Source of the DNA: Spongiibacter marinus
GTDB lineage: Bacteria > Pseudomonadota > Gammaproteobacteria > Pseudomonadales > Spongiibacteraceae
DNA: 64,000 nt
NCBI RefSeq assembly: GCF_016906995.1
Contig: NZ_JAFBBD010000002.1
Coordinates: 333,667-397,666, forward strand
Reading direction: 5' to 3'
Every line of letters starts with the position of its first letter. Position 1 is the stretch's first letter. Shown one piece after another: positions 52,513 to 62,324 of this stretch. The translations under genes and the position numbers were made by a program. Below the pieces are notes generated by a model, which was not told where the DNA came from, made no database searches, and saw only the letters and a program-made list of their open reading frames with translations.

Positions 52513-55068
52513 TTAGAACTCGTAGATCACGTCGATACCGTAGGTACGAGGTTCTCCCCAGATAACGGCCCGGTCACTGTGCGGCAGGTTGTCGATAGCC
52601 GTGATTTCGTATTCCTCATCGCCGAGGTTTTTACCCCACAGGCCGATATTTAATGTACCAAATCGACTTACGGGCACTTGGCTGAGACTTAGGCGACCGT
52701 TCCACAGGCCGTAGCTACCAATGAAGGTGTTGACGGCATTGGCTTCGCGCACACCGCCGTTGCGGTCGTCCATGAAGTTATAGCTCACGTTGGCCGACAG
52801 CACGCCCCAATCCCAAGAGCCGATCGTCCAGTCCGCAGACGCGGTGTAACTGTGCTCGGGCGCGGAATAGAACACGAAGGTATCGGTAACATCGTTACCG
52901 GCCTTGTCCACGGCCTTGGTCACTTCTGCGTCGAGGTAAGCGTAGTTCAGCATCAGCATCAAGTTATCTGTCGCCATGAAGGTGATGTCAGCTTCAAGGC
53001 CGCGCATTTCCGCTTCACCCGCATTCGCCACTTTGGTGTCGGCAATGGTGCCGGCGAGAATAAAGTTGAGCTGAATGTCGGTGTACTCGCTGTAAAACAG
53101 GTTGGCATTTATGCGCAGTCGGCGATCCAGAAGCTCGCTCTTGATCCCTGCTTCAATAGAGTCCACGTGTTCCTCGTCGAAGCCGTCAGCAAAGCCGTAG
53201 CCGTAGACGACGCCATCTGGCGCGGGCTGATCTGTGTCGTCACCGCGTCCCTCTGGTGTGGTTGGCCCTGAGGGTGTGCCTGTGGAGCCGCGTTGTGGGT
53301 CGCGCGTGTTGAAGCCGCCTGATTTATAGGCCTGGATAAATTTACCGTAGAGGTTGATGTCCTCGGTCAGGTCAAATTCGGCAATAAAGCTGAAGGAGCT
53401 ATCGGTGAAATCCTTCGATGCGTAGATATTATCGAAGGCGCGATCGCCCGGTAATAAGAAGCCACCTGCACCCAAAACAGGCTGCAATGGACCCAAGTTC
53501 TGCATATCTATTGCTTGGTTTAACGTGCCTATCTCTAGGTAGGTTTTATCTGTCTGATTCTTCAGTGCTTCGCGGGAGTCTTTGGAGTAGCGAGCACCAA
53601 AGGTTAGGTGTAGGCGTTCATCAAGAATGCCCGGTGTCCAGGTAAACTGACCGAATACCGCTTTGGCCGTGTTCTCGATGTCGTATCGCTGCGACAACAT
53701 ATTAACGATCTTAACGTCGCCAGCCGTGAGTAGCGTGCTTCCCAGAATTTGTCCCAAAACGGGGATAGGAATAACGTTATCACTGATTTCTGAGCTGAAC
53801 TGGTGGTGGAGCGGAGCATTGTTTTCCGTGGCTTCTTCTTCGAAGTAGTACGCGCCCACGATGTAGTCAACCGAATCTTTAAACAGGCTCCCTGCAAACT
53901 GCAGCTCGTGAGAGGTTTGTTCTTGAGAGATTTTCGGCACGACGAGAGGCAGGCATTCCTCGCCAGTTTGTGCCTCGACTGCGGGTCCGCAGTACTCATG
54001 TGAGTCGGTGCGGTAGCGGCCTGAACCTATTCCGCCGCCTAAGTCAGCATACGACGCGTCATACAATTCGCGATAGGCCGCGATGTACTTCACCTGAACA
54101 TTTTCAAAATCTTTGGTCAGGATGAGGGAGTGGCCTTCGATTTCGGTTTCTGACGTCTCCATCGGGCGGAACGTTTCCATGGAGTCGAAGCGGTCTTCAC
54201 TGTGCTTAGCCTGACTTACCGAAAACTCTCTAACGGGCTCTGCTTGCCCTTTGTTTTGTTCGCCGGGGCGAATCGACTGATACATGTAGTTTATGTATTC
54301 ATACTCGGATTTGTCATAGGCGTAATCCAAGGTCATGGTGTCACTGATATCCCAACGAAAGTCGATGCGATAGCCCTCGACTTCGCGGTCGCCAAAATCA
54401 CCGCCGGGGCCGGTGTTTTCGATGAAACCGTCCATTTCCGTTGTCAGATAGGCGACCTTGGCCGCCAAGGTATCGCTGATGGGAATGTTCGCGGTGGTTT
54501 TAGAGGTGAACTGGTTGCGGTTGCCAAATGTGAGTTTTTCTTTGAATTCGAAGGCCTCAGTCGTTGGGCGCTTAGTCACTAGGTTGATGGCTCCACCAGT
54601 GGTGTTGCGGCCGTATAGTGTGCCCTGGGGGCCGCGGAGTACTTCTATACGCTGTAATTCAGCGACGTCGAGCGCGGTGCCTGTGGAACGTGCGATATAA
54701 ACGCCGTCCACATAAATCCCGATCGGCGGATCCTGCGTTACCTGAACGTCCGACAGGCCGATACCGCGGATAAAGATTCGCAGTGTTGCATTGTTGATCG
54801 GAAATGGCTCGATCGTCAGGCTGGGGACCTTGGAGCCGATATCGTTCAAGTTGTTGATGCCGTCAATTTCTAGGCGCTCTTCGCCGAAGGCCGTCAGCGA
54901 AATGGGCGTATCCTGTAGGGATTCCGCTTTTTTCTGAGCGGTCACAATCACCTCTTCCAGGCCGCGAGGCGTATTTTTCTCTTGGGCGTAGCTTAACTGG
55001 GCGATTGAGCTGGCGAGCAGGCACAGCCCTGCTGCAATAGGGGTTGTGTTCTTCACGTAGTGCTCCAT
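52513..55068 (-). CDS. TonB-dependent outer-membrane receptor
   Basis: 851 residues: a signal peptide ending near SYAQ, TonB-box/plug start LEEVIVTAQKKAESLQDTPIS, the plug motif VLRGPQGTLYGRNTTGGAINLVTKRP, and a barrel ending in GIDVIYEF. It is a different subtype from the receptor at 6.4 kb. Upstream lies a 157-base region with several GC-rich inverted repeats (CTACGATG/CATCGTAG at 55180/55204; GCGCT/AGCGC at 55161). The preceding gene on this strand is an alpha/beta hydrolase, so the substrate may be an ester or lipid. Confidence 0.92.
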   Translation of the reverse strand: MEHYVKNTTPIAAGLCLLASSIAQLSYAQEKNTPRGLEEVIVTAQKKAESLQDTPISLTAFGEERLEIDGINNLNDIGSKVPSLTIEPFPINNATLRIFIRGIGLSDVQVTQDPPIGIYVDGVYIARSTGTALDVAELQRIEVLRGPQGTLYGRNTTGGAINLVTKRPTTEAFEFKEKLTFGNRNQFTSKTTANIPISDTLAAKVAYLTTEMDGFIENTGPGGDFGDREVEGYRIDFRWDISDTMTLDYAYDKSEYEYINYMYQSIRPGEQNKGQAEPVREFSVSQAKHSEDRFDSMETFRPMETSETEIEGHSLILTKDFENVQVKYIAAYRELYDASYADLGGGIGSGRYRTDSHEYCGPAVEAQTGEECLPLVVPKISQEQTSHELQFAGSLFKDSVDYIVGAYYFEEEATENNAPLHHQFSSEISDNVIPIPVLGQILGSTLLTAGDVKIVNMLSQRYDIENTAKAVFGQFTWTPGILDERLHLTFGARYSKDSREALKNQTDKTYLEIGTLNQAIDMQNLGPLQPVLGAGGFLLPGDRAFDNIYASKDFTDSSFSFIAEFDLTEDINLYGKFIQAYKSGGFNTRDPQRGSTGTPSGPTTPEGRGDDTDQPAPDGVVYGYGFADGFDEEHVDSIEAGIKSELLDRRLRINANLFYSEYTDIQLNFILAGTIADTKVANAGEAEMRGLEADITFMATDNLMLMLNYAYLDAEVTKAVDKAGNDVTDTFVFYSAPEHSYTASADWTIGSWDWGVLSANVSYNFMDDRNGGVREANAVNTFIGSYGLWNGRLSLSQVPVSRFGTLNIGLWGKNLGDEEYEITAIDNLPHSDRAVIWGEPRTYGIDVIYEF

Positions 55069-55225
55069 TGGTGCTGATTATTGTTATGTTGCAGTGTGCA
55101 GTTAAAGCATATTCGACTACTGCACGCAACAGCCCATTTGTACTAGAGGCTGTTGGCATCGCGCTGGGGGAGCGCGCGGCTACGATGTGGGGGGAGATCG
55201 CCGCATCGTAGCGGCGACGATGTGC

Positions 55226-56011
55226 TCAGGGGAGGGGGCGAGCGAGAACCTCGGCAACTTTCTCCATAACAGCGGGATTCCAGGCAAAGGCGAGGTGGCT
55301 GGACTCGACCTCGATATTGTCGATATTTGGCCCCTCAAGTCGGGCGATAGAGGGCGACACAATCCCGTCGCAGGGACTGTAGATCACCGTTGTCGGCACG
55401 GTGCGCGGCCCTGCATTCAACTCTACCCATTGATCCGTGTTTTGCTCGTGGTCGGGCGTTGTACTGCGATTGAGTAGCTTGAGGACATTCCAGGCGGCGG
55501 TTCCTTTCGGGTCACCGTAGGGGGTGCCCAGGCTAATCACGCGACGGATTTTCTCTGGCTCACGCTGCGCCATTGCGTTGGCGTAAATGCCCCCCAGGCT
55601 CCAGCCGATTAGACTGATGGGCTGCCTGTCGCACAGCTCGTATAAATCATCTACGCGCTGCTGGATGCGGCTGAGCATATGCTCTTGAAACTCGTGCATG
55701 TGCTCCATTTGTGAGATGCGCCCGGCGGGAATATTGCGGCCAAGCTTCCACGGTTCGGCCTGGTAGTTCCAGCGCCGCAGCCAGTAACGCAATGCTGACA
55801 TGCTGCCATCGTCACCACCGTAGCCGGGGAGGGCGATAACCGGGTGGCCGTCGCCTCTCGGCAATTTTGCGAGCTGCCGGTGGCGGGAAACTAGCAAGCT
55901 ACATTCCTTGGCGGCGCGACCGAACTCTCCGAGGGTGTTCGAGAGACGCGGAGGCCGAATATCAGAGCCATGGCTCAATGTGAGGCTGGGGCTAGGCATG
56001 ATCATTTCCAT
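55226..56011 (-). CDS. Alpha/beta hydrolase (lipase-like)
   Basis: 261 residues. The nucleophile elbow is LIGWSLGGIYANAMA, the oxyanion strand PVIALPGYGGDDGSM, a candidate Asp lies in YSPCDGIVSP, and a candidate His in VESSHLAFAWNP. It has no signal peptide. It resembles the GPI-inositol-deacylase/PGAP1-like and triacylglycerol-lipase group. The start is uncertain between ATG codons at 56011, 56005 and 55999; none has a strong ribosome site. Confidence 0.85.
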   Translation of the reverse strand: MEMIMPSPSLTLSHGSDIRPPRLSNTLGEFGRAAKECSLLVSRHRQLAKLPRGDGHPVIALPGYGGDDGSMSALRYWLRRWNYQAEPWKLGRNIPAGRISQMEHMHEFQEHMLSRIQQRVDDLYELCDRQPISLIGWSLGGIYANAMAQREPEKIRRVISLGTPYGDPKGTAAWNVLKLLNRSTTPDHEQNTDQWVELNAGPRTVPTTVIYSPCDGIVSPSIARLEGPNIDNIEVESSHLAFAWNPAVMEKVAEVLARPLP

Positions 56012-56119
56012 TGTGTTGGTGATACGGCGTTATACGCTACTCGTGACGAGTGAGATGTGTTATGGTATTTTTAATTCGACTATATTAAAACGAGCGCGAT
56101 ACCAAAGAAAGTTCATCGC

Positions 56120-57010
56120 CTAATCACCATAGACGACGCGGTTTCGGCCCGAGTGCTTAGCGGTATACAGAGCCCGGTCGGCCCGTTCAAACAGGCTTAT
56201 GCGGCCGTCGCTGCCGTCGTGCCGGAACTCGGTAATACCAATGCTTACTGTCATTGATATATCGAGCTCGGCATCAACCTGAGCTGGGTGGTATTGCAGA
56301 GAGGCCCTGATACGCTCGGCAACGCCCCAGGCGGAATCTTTGTCGGTCGAGGGCAAGATCACCACAAATTCCTCTCCGCCATAGCGCCCGACCTGGTCGT
56401 ACTCGCGCAAATTTGTATTGAGAATATTGACCATATGCTTAAGGGCAACATCGCCGGCGGCGTGGCCGTGGGTGTCGTTTACTTTCTTAAAATGGTCGAT
56501 ATCCAGCACCATCAGCGACAGATTTGAGGTTTTGCGGCGGGCTTCTGCAATCGCTGAGTCGAGTAGCTCATCGATCATCCGACGATTCCAGCACTGGGTT
56601 AAAGAATCGCGGGAAGCCAGTTGATTGAGGGTTTGCTCCAGGCGAACGATGCGGCTGCCTGCGGCGAGCCGAACCTTGAGCACGCGGTGATCAAAGGGTT
56701 TGCTCAAGAAGTCGTCGGCGCCAGACTCCATCGCTTCTATAACCGCCTCATTGCCCTCTTTGCCTGTGAGCATAAGAATGTAGAAGAACTGGCCGTCATC
56801 TCGCAGCCGTATATTTTCACAAAGTTCAGGGCCACTCATTCCCGGCATCGACCAGTCGATGATAAGAAGGTGAGGCGGGCTGTCTTCATTCAGGATCTCG
56901 AGCGCTTGTTCACCACTTTTCGCGACAATGGGCGTAAAGCCCCAGTCTTCTACGGCGGCGCAAAGCGCGAGGCGAGTGATTGGGTCGTCGTCGACCAGTA
57001 AAATATCCAT
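56120..57010 (-). CDS. Response regulator with GGDEF diguanylate cyclase domain
   Basis: 296 residues: receiver domain (LLVDDDPITRLAL, phospho-acceptor Asp52 in LIIDWSMPG, Lys in SKPFDHRVL) followed by a GGDEF domain with the active-site motif RYGGEEFVVILP. An RxxD-type inhibitory site was not obvious. It makes cyclic di-GMP. It lies 3 bases after the histidine kinase-HPt gene, so it is the likely phosphorylation partner. Confidence 0.95.
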   Translation of the reverse strand: MDILLVDDDPITRLALCAAVEDWGFTPIVAKSGEQALEILNEDSPPHLLIIDWSMPGMSGPELCENIRLRDDGQFFYILMLTGKEGNEAVIEAMESGADDFLSKPFDHRVLKVRLAAGSRIVRLEQTLNQLASRDSLTQCWNRRMIDELLDSAIAEARRKTSNLSLMVLDIDHFKKVNDTHGHAAGDVALKHMVNILNTNLREYDQVGRYGGEEFVVILPSTDKDSAWGVAERIRASLQYHPAQVDAELDISMTVSIGITEFRHDGSDGRISLFERADRALYTAKHSGRNRVVYGD

Positions 57011-57013
57011 CGG

Positions 57014-59419
57014 CTAGAGGCCCGCTATATCCTTTAACTCATTTTCCAGTAATTGTAGTTTAAGGATGACTGTATCCCATTTTTCACGCCACAGGGATAG
57101 CGGTTCGTCAGACTCCTTGGCCTGGGCCTCCAATCCACTAATGTCGCGGTAGTATTCCTGCGTTGCGAAATTCCCCAGTGCGCTTTTCAGCCTGTGAACG
57201 GCCTGAGCGAGCTCGTCGCGCTCGCCCTTGGCATAGGCATCATCGATACTTTGCAACATATCTGGAAGCTCATCGATAAAGAGCTGAGAGATGCTGGTGA
57301 TGAGTGCAGGCTTGTTGCGGGTAATATCACGCAGGCGTTGTTCATCCAGTATCATGTGTCTATCGTCCTCTACCGCCGGTTCTGGCAACGACGTGCAGTC
57401 ATCTATAAATGCCAGTGTAGCTGCTTGTGATGAGAGTTTCGCCGTTGCAGGTCTCATTCTGGTTGGCGCCGCTCGCTGGGCCGGCGGCTGTAGTTGATGT
57501 ACGTTCCCACTCGCTGGCGAGCTGGACTCTATGTTTGCTGTGCTTGCATCGGTATGTTTGCCATTAACGTGATCCGTTCTCTGGCTTGCCAGTGGTGCTG
57601 GCTCAGCAACGAGTAATTCGGTAGTTACGGTGAATGTCGTGCCGCGGTTCTCCGTGCTGGTGACGTCAATACGGCCGTTCATGATGGCGACGATGTGGGA
57701 GACAATGCTCAACCCTAAACCGTTGCCCCCGTAGCGGCGAGTGCTGCCACCGTCAGCCTGAACAAAGGGCTTGAAGACATCTTGTTGTTTTGATGGCGGG
57801 ATACCGATGCCGGTATCGGTAACGGACAGGCAAAGCTGACCGCGAGAAGCAGACGTCGCCGACCAACTAATTTTAACGTCTATGTTCCCTGACTGGGTAA
57901 ACTTCAAAGCATTGCTAAGCAACTGCTTTAACACCTGCGTAAGTCGTGTGGCATCGCCGTGCAAGGTGCGTGGCACATTGCTGGAAAACGCTACGGTAAA
58001 TGCGAGCCCTTTCTCCCTGGCCGCATCAGCAGATGATTTCAGTACCGTGGAAAAGACATCGCGGGCGCTAAAGTCGTCGTTGTGAAGACAGAGTTGCCCG
58101 GTGTTTGCGCGCGATAATTCTAATATGTCATCGATAATAACAAGCAGGTTTTGCCCAGAGTTTTCGATGATGTCGAGGTACTCTTGTGTTCGGTCGTCAC
58201 TGACCGACCGTTTTAGTATGCTCGCGATACCCATAATACCATTCAGTGGTGTGCGGACTTCATGGCTCATATTGGCCAGAAACTCGCTTTGTAGCCGGCT
58301 ATTTTCCTCGGCTCGCTCTCTTGCTGACTCCGCCTCGAAGGTGCGCTGCGCGACGGCTTTCTCAAGCTGGGTATTATCGTCGATAAGCTGGTCGAGCATG
58401 CCGTTAATCGCGCGACCCAAAACCGCCATTTCATTGTGACCGCTCTCATCGGCCCGCTTGCGCAGATCGCCTGTGCGAATGCGCTCAGCGGTTTGCGTTA
58501 GCTTCGCCACAGGGCGATGAATGATCGCTGCTGCACGCAGGGCAATAATTATGCTGAGCCCGGCAATCGCAATAATGAATATGTTGAGACGCGATAGCAT
58601 GGCTTTGGCAGGGCCGAGTATCTCGCTGATATCGCGCTTAACAATAATTCCCCAGTTCAACTCGGGAAGGAATTGCCCCACTAAGAGCACAGCTTCGCCG
58701 CGATAATCAAAAACGTCGTAAGCCTCTTTATGGTTGCTATTAAAGGGCGCGCGAAAGGGGTTGTAGGTCAATTCGCCACTGTCGTTATATCGGCGTTTGT
58801 GTAGCGCTTTGACTCGAAGGTCCTGGTCGGGTTGGATCAGTATTGATTCGCCGGTTTCACCCATGCCGCTGTAGTCGGTAAATATATGCAGTAGTGGCTC
58901 AGCATTTGTGTACAGACGAATCCGGCCGACAAATTTTCCGCTGTGGTAGATAGGGGCTTCATCGACGAGCAGCGCCTGCCCATTGGTGTCGTGGGATAAA
59001 GAGATCTCAGAATATCGGCGGCCGTCGGTGGGTGTCTGGGCATGATATCCCGCACCAAACACGCGACTCTGCAGTGTATTAGCGGGGCCATAGATATGCG
59101 CCTCGGTCACGTTTGGCGCTAGGGAAAGCGCCTCTTCCAGCGCTGAGCCCAACCTGTTGTTGTCGGCATCGCCCTGCCACACCGCGTAGGCCGCCTGCGT
59201 CACAGCGGGTGCCTGGGCAATCATTAGCATTTGTTGTTTGTGTTGATTAACTTGATTGAGTAGGCGTTCTCGCTGGATGTCACTTAACGCTGTTAGCTCC
59301 CGCATAGCGGCGGCCTTTAGGTGAGCGACGGACATGGAATAGTCCACTGCACCAAAGAACAGCAGCGGCAGGAGTGCGAAGCCGCATAAGATCAGCGTTA
59401 ATTGCTTGCGTAATGACAT
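57014..59419 (-). CDS. Membrane histidine kinase: Cache-HAMP-HisKA-HATPase-HPt
   Basis: 801 residues. N-terminal transmembrane helix (about 8-25), a periplasmic double-Cache-like sensor (about 30-285), a second transmembrane helix (LNIFIIAIAGLSIIIALRAA), HAMP, coiled coil, HisKA with phospho-His386 (NMSHEVRTPLNG), HATPase motifs (DTGIGIPP and GGNGLGLSIV), then about 90 residues of Pro/Ala/Ser linker and a C-terminal HPt domain (QAVHRLKSALGNFA). No receiver domain separates kinase and HPt. The start codon overlaps the upstream small gene's stop (TAATG). Confidence 0.93.
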   Translation of the reverse strand: MSLRKQLTLILCGFALLPLLFFGAVDYSMSVAHLKAAAMRELTALSDIQRERLLNQVNQHKQQMLMIAQAPAVTQAAYAVWQGDADNNRLGSALEEALSLAPNVTEAHIYGPANTLQSRVFGAGYHAQTPTDGRRYSEISLSHDTNGQALLVDEAPIYHSGKFVGRIRLYTNAEPLLHIFTDYSGMGETGESILIQPDQDLRVKALHKRRYNDSGELTYNPFRAPFNSNHKEAYDVFDYRGEAVLLVGQFLPELNWGIIVKRDISEILGPAKAMLSRLNIFIIAIAGLSIIIALRAAAIIHRPVAKLTQTAERIRTGDLRKRADESGHNEMAVLGRAINGMLDQLIDDNTQLEKAVAQRTFEAESARERAEENSRLQSEFLANMSHEVRTPLNGIMGIASILKRSVSDDRTQEYLDIIENSGQNLLVIIDDILELSRANTGQLCLHNDDFSARDVFSTVLKSSADAAREKGLAFTVAFSSNVPRTLHGDATRLTQVLKQLLSNALKFTQSGNIDVKISWSATSASRGQLCLSVTDTGIGIPPSKQQDVFKPFVQADGGSTRRYGGNGLGLSIVSHIVAIMNGRIDVTSTENRGTTFTVTTELLVAEPAPLASQRTDHVNGKHTDASTANIESSSPASGNVHQLQPPAQRAAPTRMRPATAKLSSQAATLAFIDDCTSLPEPAVEDDRHMILDEQRLRDITRNKPALITSISQLFIDELPDMLQSIDDAYAKGERDELAQAVHRLKSALGNFATQEYYRDISGLEAQAKESDEPLSLWREKWDTVILKLQLLENELKDIAGL

Positions 59420-59586
59420 TAGCTATGTCGGTGCCAACCACTTAACGCCGCAGCGCTGAGAAGCAAGATCGCTAGCATAGCGATGCCGCTCATGATGCTA
59501 ATTTCAGTCGGCGCGACAGCCGCACTCACGCACAGAAGTAAGACATTTGCGAAGATAGCGAGTCCCGATGGTTGCTTGCGTTCCAT
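59419..59586 (-). CDS. Small two-helix membrane protein upstream of the kinase
   Basis: 55 residues. AAGGGA lies 10 bases before ATG 59586. After MERKQPSG come two hydrophobic stretches (LAIFANVLLLCVSAAVA and SIMSGIAMLAILLLSAAAL) and a short basic tail (WHRHS). The stop codon shares a base with the kinase start (TAATG), indicating translational coupling. It matches no family I recognise. It may be a small partner that tunes the sensor kinase. Confidence 0.6.
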   Translation of the reverse strand: MERKQPSGLAIFANVLLLCVSAAVAPTEISIMSGIAMLAILLLSAAALSGWHRHS

Positions 59587-59867
59587 GGCGGCGAATCCCT
59601 TGTGGCGTTCAATGTGAATTAGAGTATCTGAGATGTTTATCAGAGAGGGGATTCGAGTTTGTACCTAGCTGATATTCGCATAACGAAGTTGGGGCTTCGC
59701 CGAGTCGTGATGCCGGCAAATCATAGCGTGTGTCCGCGCTCTGCCTGCGTGAGTTCCCGCTCAGATTAGTACAATTACGAATACTTAGGCTTTCGTGAAG
59801 TCTATGTACTGAATAGCGTTGGGGACTCTAAAAATCAGCAGTGCAGCGAGAAAGTCGGAGCGGGGCT

Positions 59868-60230
59868 ATGGCGAACATTTTAGCGGTAGACGATTCACCA
59901 TCTATTCGGAAGCTGGTGTCTGCCACGCTGAGTAAGGCCGGCCATAGTGTGGAATCGGCAAGCGATGGTCAAGAAGGATTGGAGCTGGCGGAAGCCAATG
60001 CCTACGACGTGGTCATTACCGACGTCCACATGCCGATAATGGATGGTATTACGCTTACCGAAAATCTTCGCAAGTTGGATACCTGTCGGTTTACCCCCAT
60101 TTTAATCCTGACGACCGAGTCGGCGTCTGATATGAAGCTGCGTGGCAAACAGGCCGGTGCAACAGGCTGGATAGTGAAGCCGTTTAACCCTGAGTCGCTG
60201 ATAAAGGTTATTGATCGCGTGCTCGGCTAG
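59868..60230 (+). CDS. cheY: CheY-like single-domain response regulator
   Basis: 120 residues from ATG 59868 (GGAG 7 bases upstream). Receiver landmarks: acidic pair D8/D9, phospho-acceptor Asp52 (VVITDVHMPIMDG), Thr in LTTESA and Lys102 in WIVKPFNP. It is a likely phosphorylation target of the CheA encoded 10 bases downstream; it may also exchange phosphate with the HPt of the neighbouring kinase. Confidence 0.93.
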   Translation: MANILAVDDSPSIRKLVSATLSKAGHSVESASDGQEGLELAEANAYDVVITDVHMPIMDGITLTENLRKLDTCRFTPILILTTESASDMKLRGKQAGATGWIVKPFNPESLIKVIDRVLG

Positions 60231-60240
60231 GAGTTGAGAT

Positions 60241-62307
60241 ATGTCCATTGATATGGATATGAAGGAAATCCACGATATCTTCTTCGAAGAAAGCGAGGAA
60301 GGTATCGATGTAATGGAGTCCGGGCTTCTGGGGCTGGAGCCTGGGAATGCTGACCCAGAGCTTATCAATACGATTTTCCGAGTGGCACATTCGATAAAAG
60401 GTGGTGCCGCAACGTTTGGCTTCACAGCAATTTCAGAATTCACTCACGGTGTTGAAACACTTTTAGACCAGCTGCGCAGTAATCAGCGGGCGGTGAGTGA
60501 AGACCTTATCGAAGTGTTACTCGGCGCCGTTGATTGCGTGCGCGGTATGCTCGCTGCGCTTAAGGACGACGCTGAGCTCGATCTGAATTCCGTGACGGAG
60601 TGCCAGGAGAAAATAAATGCCCTGTTGGGCAGTGCGCCGGTCACTTCAGCGGCGGACTCTGTTGCTGACACCGATGAGGTAATGGCGCAAAGGCCGGGCG
60701 TGAAAACCTGGGACATCGAGTTCAGACCGGATGCGAATATATTCAAAACCGGCAATGAGCCTATTCGCATTTTTAGAGAGCTGGAGTCACTGGGGAAGCT
60801 AAATGTCTTCGCTGAATTGGCTGAGGATGTCGAGTTTGATTCCGTCGACCCGGAAAATTGTTACTGCGGCTGGGTTCTGGAATTGGAAGCCGACGTAGAC
60901 GCAGAGGCGATTGAGGCAGCGTTTGAATGGGTGAAAGAGCAGTGTGATTTAAAAATACACTGCCGGAACCCGCAAGCTGCTGCAGCAGCCGATACGGGCG
61001 CTGTTGAAAGCGCCAATACCGTTGCCCAACTTGAGCCGCCGAAAAGTGAATCTAACGCCGCGAAGCCGGCAGCCGCGCCCGCCGCCGCTAGCCGGGACTC
61101 GGGGTCGATTCGCGTTAATATCGATAAAATTGATGCTCTGTTGAATCTCGTTGGTGAGCTGGTTATCACCCAATCCATGCTGGCGCGGTTTGGCGAGAAT
61201 GGTGGTGAGAGAGGTGCGAACTCCGGTCTGCGCGATGGGCTTATGGTGTTGGAACGTCACACTCGGGAGCTGCAAGAGAGTGCGATGCAAATACGCATGC
61301 TGCCGATTAGCAGCAGCTTTAGTCGCTTTAAGCGCTTGGTTCGGGATATCAGTAGTAAGCTGGGCAAGAAAGTAGAGCTCGTATTATCCGGAGAAGACAC
61401 TGAGCTGGATAAAACCGTTCTCGAAAAGATGAGCGACCCGTTAGTACACCTGGTGCGAAATTCCTTAGATCACGGCATAGAGATGCCCGAGCAGCGCCTC
61501 GCGGCCGGTAAGCCGGAAGTGGGCACGCTTAAACTGAGCGCGTACCACGAAGGCGGCAGTATCGTTATTGAAGTTGAAGATGACGGCGCGGGCCTGAATG
61601 CCAAAAGAATTCACCAAATCGCCATAGAGCGTGGTGTGGTGAGCGAAACCGAGCAACTCAGTGAAGAGCAAATTCATCACCTAATCTTCCAGCCAGGCTT
61701 TTCGACAGCCGAGGCCGTGAGCGATTTATCTGGCCGCGGTGTGGGTATGGATGTCGTGCGAAGAAACATCGCCGACCTGGGTGGCCGGATTGATATTCAC
61801 TCCGAGCAAGGAAAAGGCTCCTGTCTGAAAATTCGCCTGCCCCTCACACTGGCTATTCTCGATGGTCAGCTCGTGCGTGTGGGCGATGATGTCTACATCT
61901 TCTCACTAAGGTCCATTGTCGAAACGGTGCTTGTGCCGCCAAACCAGATAAAGCGTTTGGCTGGGGGCTCTGTTGTCTATCGGCTGCGGGAGGATTACAT
62001 CCCCGTGGTGAGATTGCGTGAGCGCTTTAATTTAAATTGCTCTGCACCAAGAAAAACGTACCTCGAGAGCGATGGCGAGTTGATGGTCGTCGTGGAAAGT
62101 GATGGAAAGCGCTTGGGGCTATTTGTCGACGAGCTGTTAGATCAGCAGCAGGTCGTCATTAAAAGTCTTGAGGAAAACTACATGCCGGTCACCGGCCTAG
62201 CGGGCGCAACAATTTTGGGGGACGGCAACGTTGCCATGATTATCGACGTACCGGGCCTGGTACGCGACGCAGGCGATGCCAAAGCCAATGACTCTAACGC
62301 CGCTTAA
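60241..62307 (+). CDS. cheA: Chemotaxis histidine kinase CheA
   Basis: 688 residues: P1 HPt domain with phospho-His50 (FRVAHSIKGGAATFGF), a P2-like region, an Ala/Pro linker, P3 dimerisation (SIRVNIDKIDALLNLVGELVI), P4 ATPase (HLVRNSLDHGIE, DDGAGLN, GRGVGMDVV) and P5 CheW-like domain. The region around 160-250 (RPDANIFKTGNEPIRIFREL) matches the CheA P2-type fold found in diverse CheA proteins. It controls CheY and CheB-type proteins in response to receptors, which are not in the window. Confidence 0.96.
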   Translation: MSIDMDMKEIHDIFFEESEEGIDVMESGLLGLEPGNADPELINTIFRVAHSIKGGAATFGFTAISEFTHGVETLLDQLRSNQRAVSEDLIEVLLGAVDCVRGMLAALKDDAELDLNSVTECQEKINALLGSAPVTSAADSVADTDEVMAQRPGVKTWDIEFRPDANIFKTGNEPIRIFRELESLGKLNVFAELAEDVEFDSVDPENCYCGWVLELEADVDAEAIEAAFEWVKEQCDLKIHCRNPQAAAAADTGAVESANTVAQLEPPKSESNAAKPAAAPAAASRDSGSIRVNIDKIDALLNLVGELVITQSMLARFGENGGERGANSGLRDGLMVLERHTRELQESAMQIRMLPISSSFSRFKRLVRDISSKLGKKVELVLSGEDTELDKTVLEKMSDPLVHLVRNSLDHGIEMPEQRLAAGKPEVGTLKLSAYHEGGSIVIEVEDDGAGLNAKRIHQIAIERGVVSETEQLSEEQIHHLIFQPGFSTAEAVSDLSGRGVGMDVVRRNIADLGGRIDIHSEQGKGSCLKIRLPLTLAILDGQLVRVGDDVYIFSLRSIVETVLVPPNQIKRLAGGSVVYRLREDYIPVVRLRERFNLNCSAPRKTYLESDGELMVVVESDGKRLGLFVDELLDQQQVVIKSLEENYMPVTGLAGATILGDGNVAMIIDVPGLVRDAGDAKANDSNAA

Positions 62308-62324
62308 AAAGTAGGGGAAATCGA

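Noticed and set aside
55069-55100. Fur box upstream of the second TonB receptor
   Set aside because: An AT-rich AATAATCA-like stretch exists but does not match the 19-base Fur palindrome.
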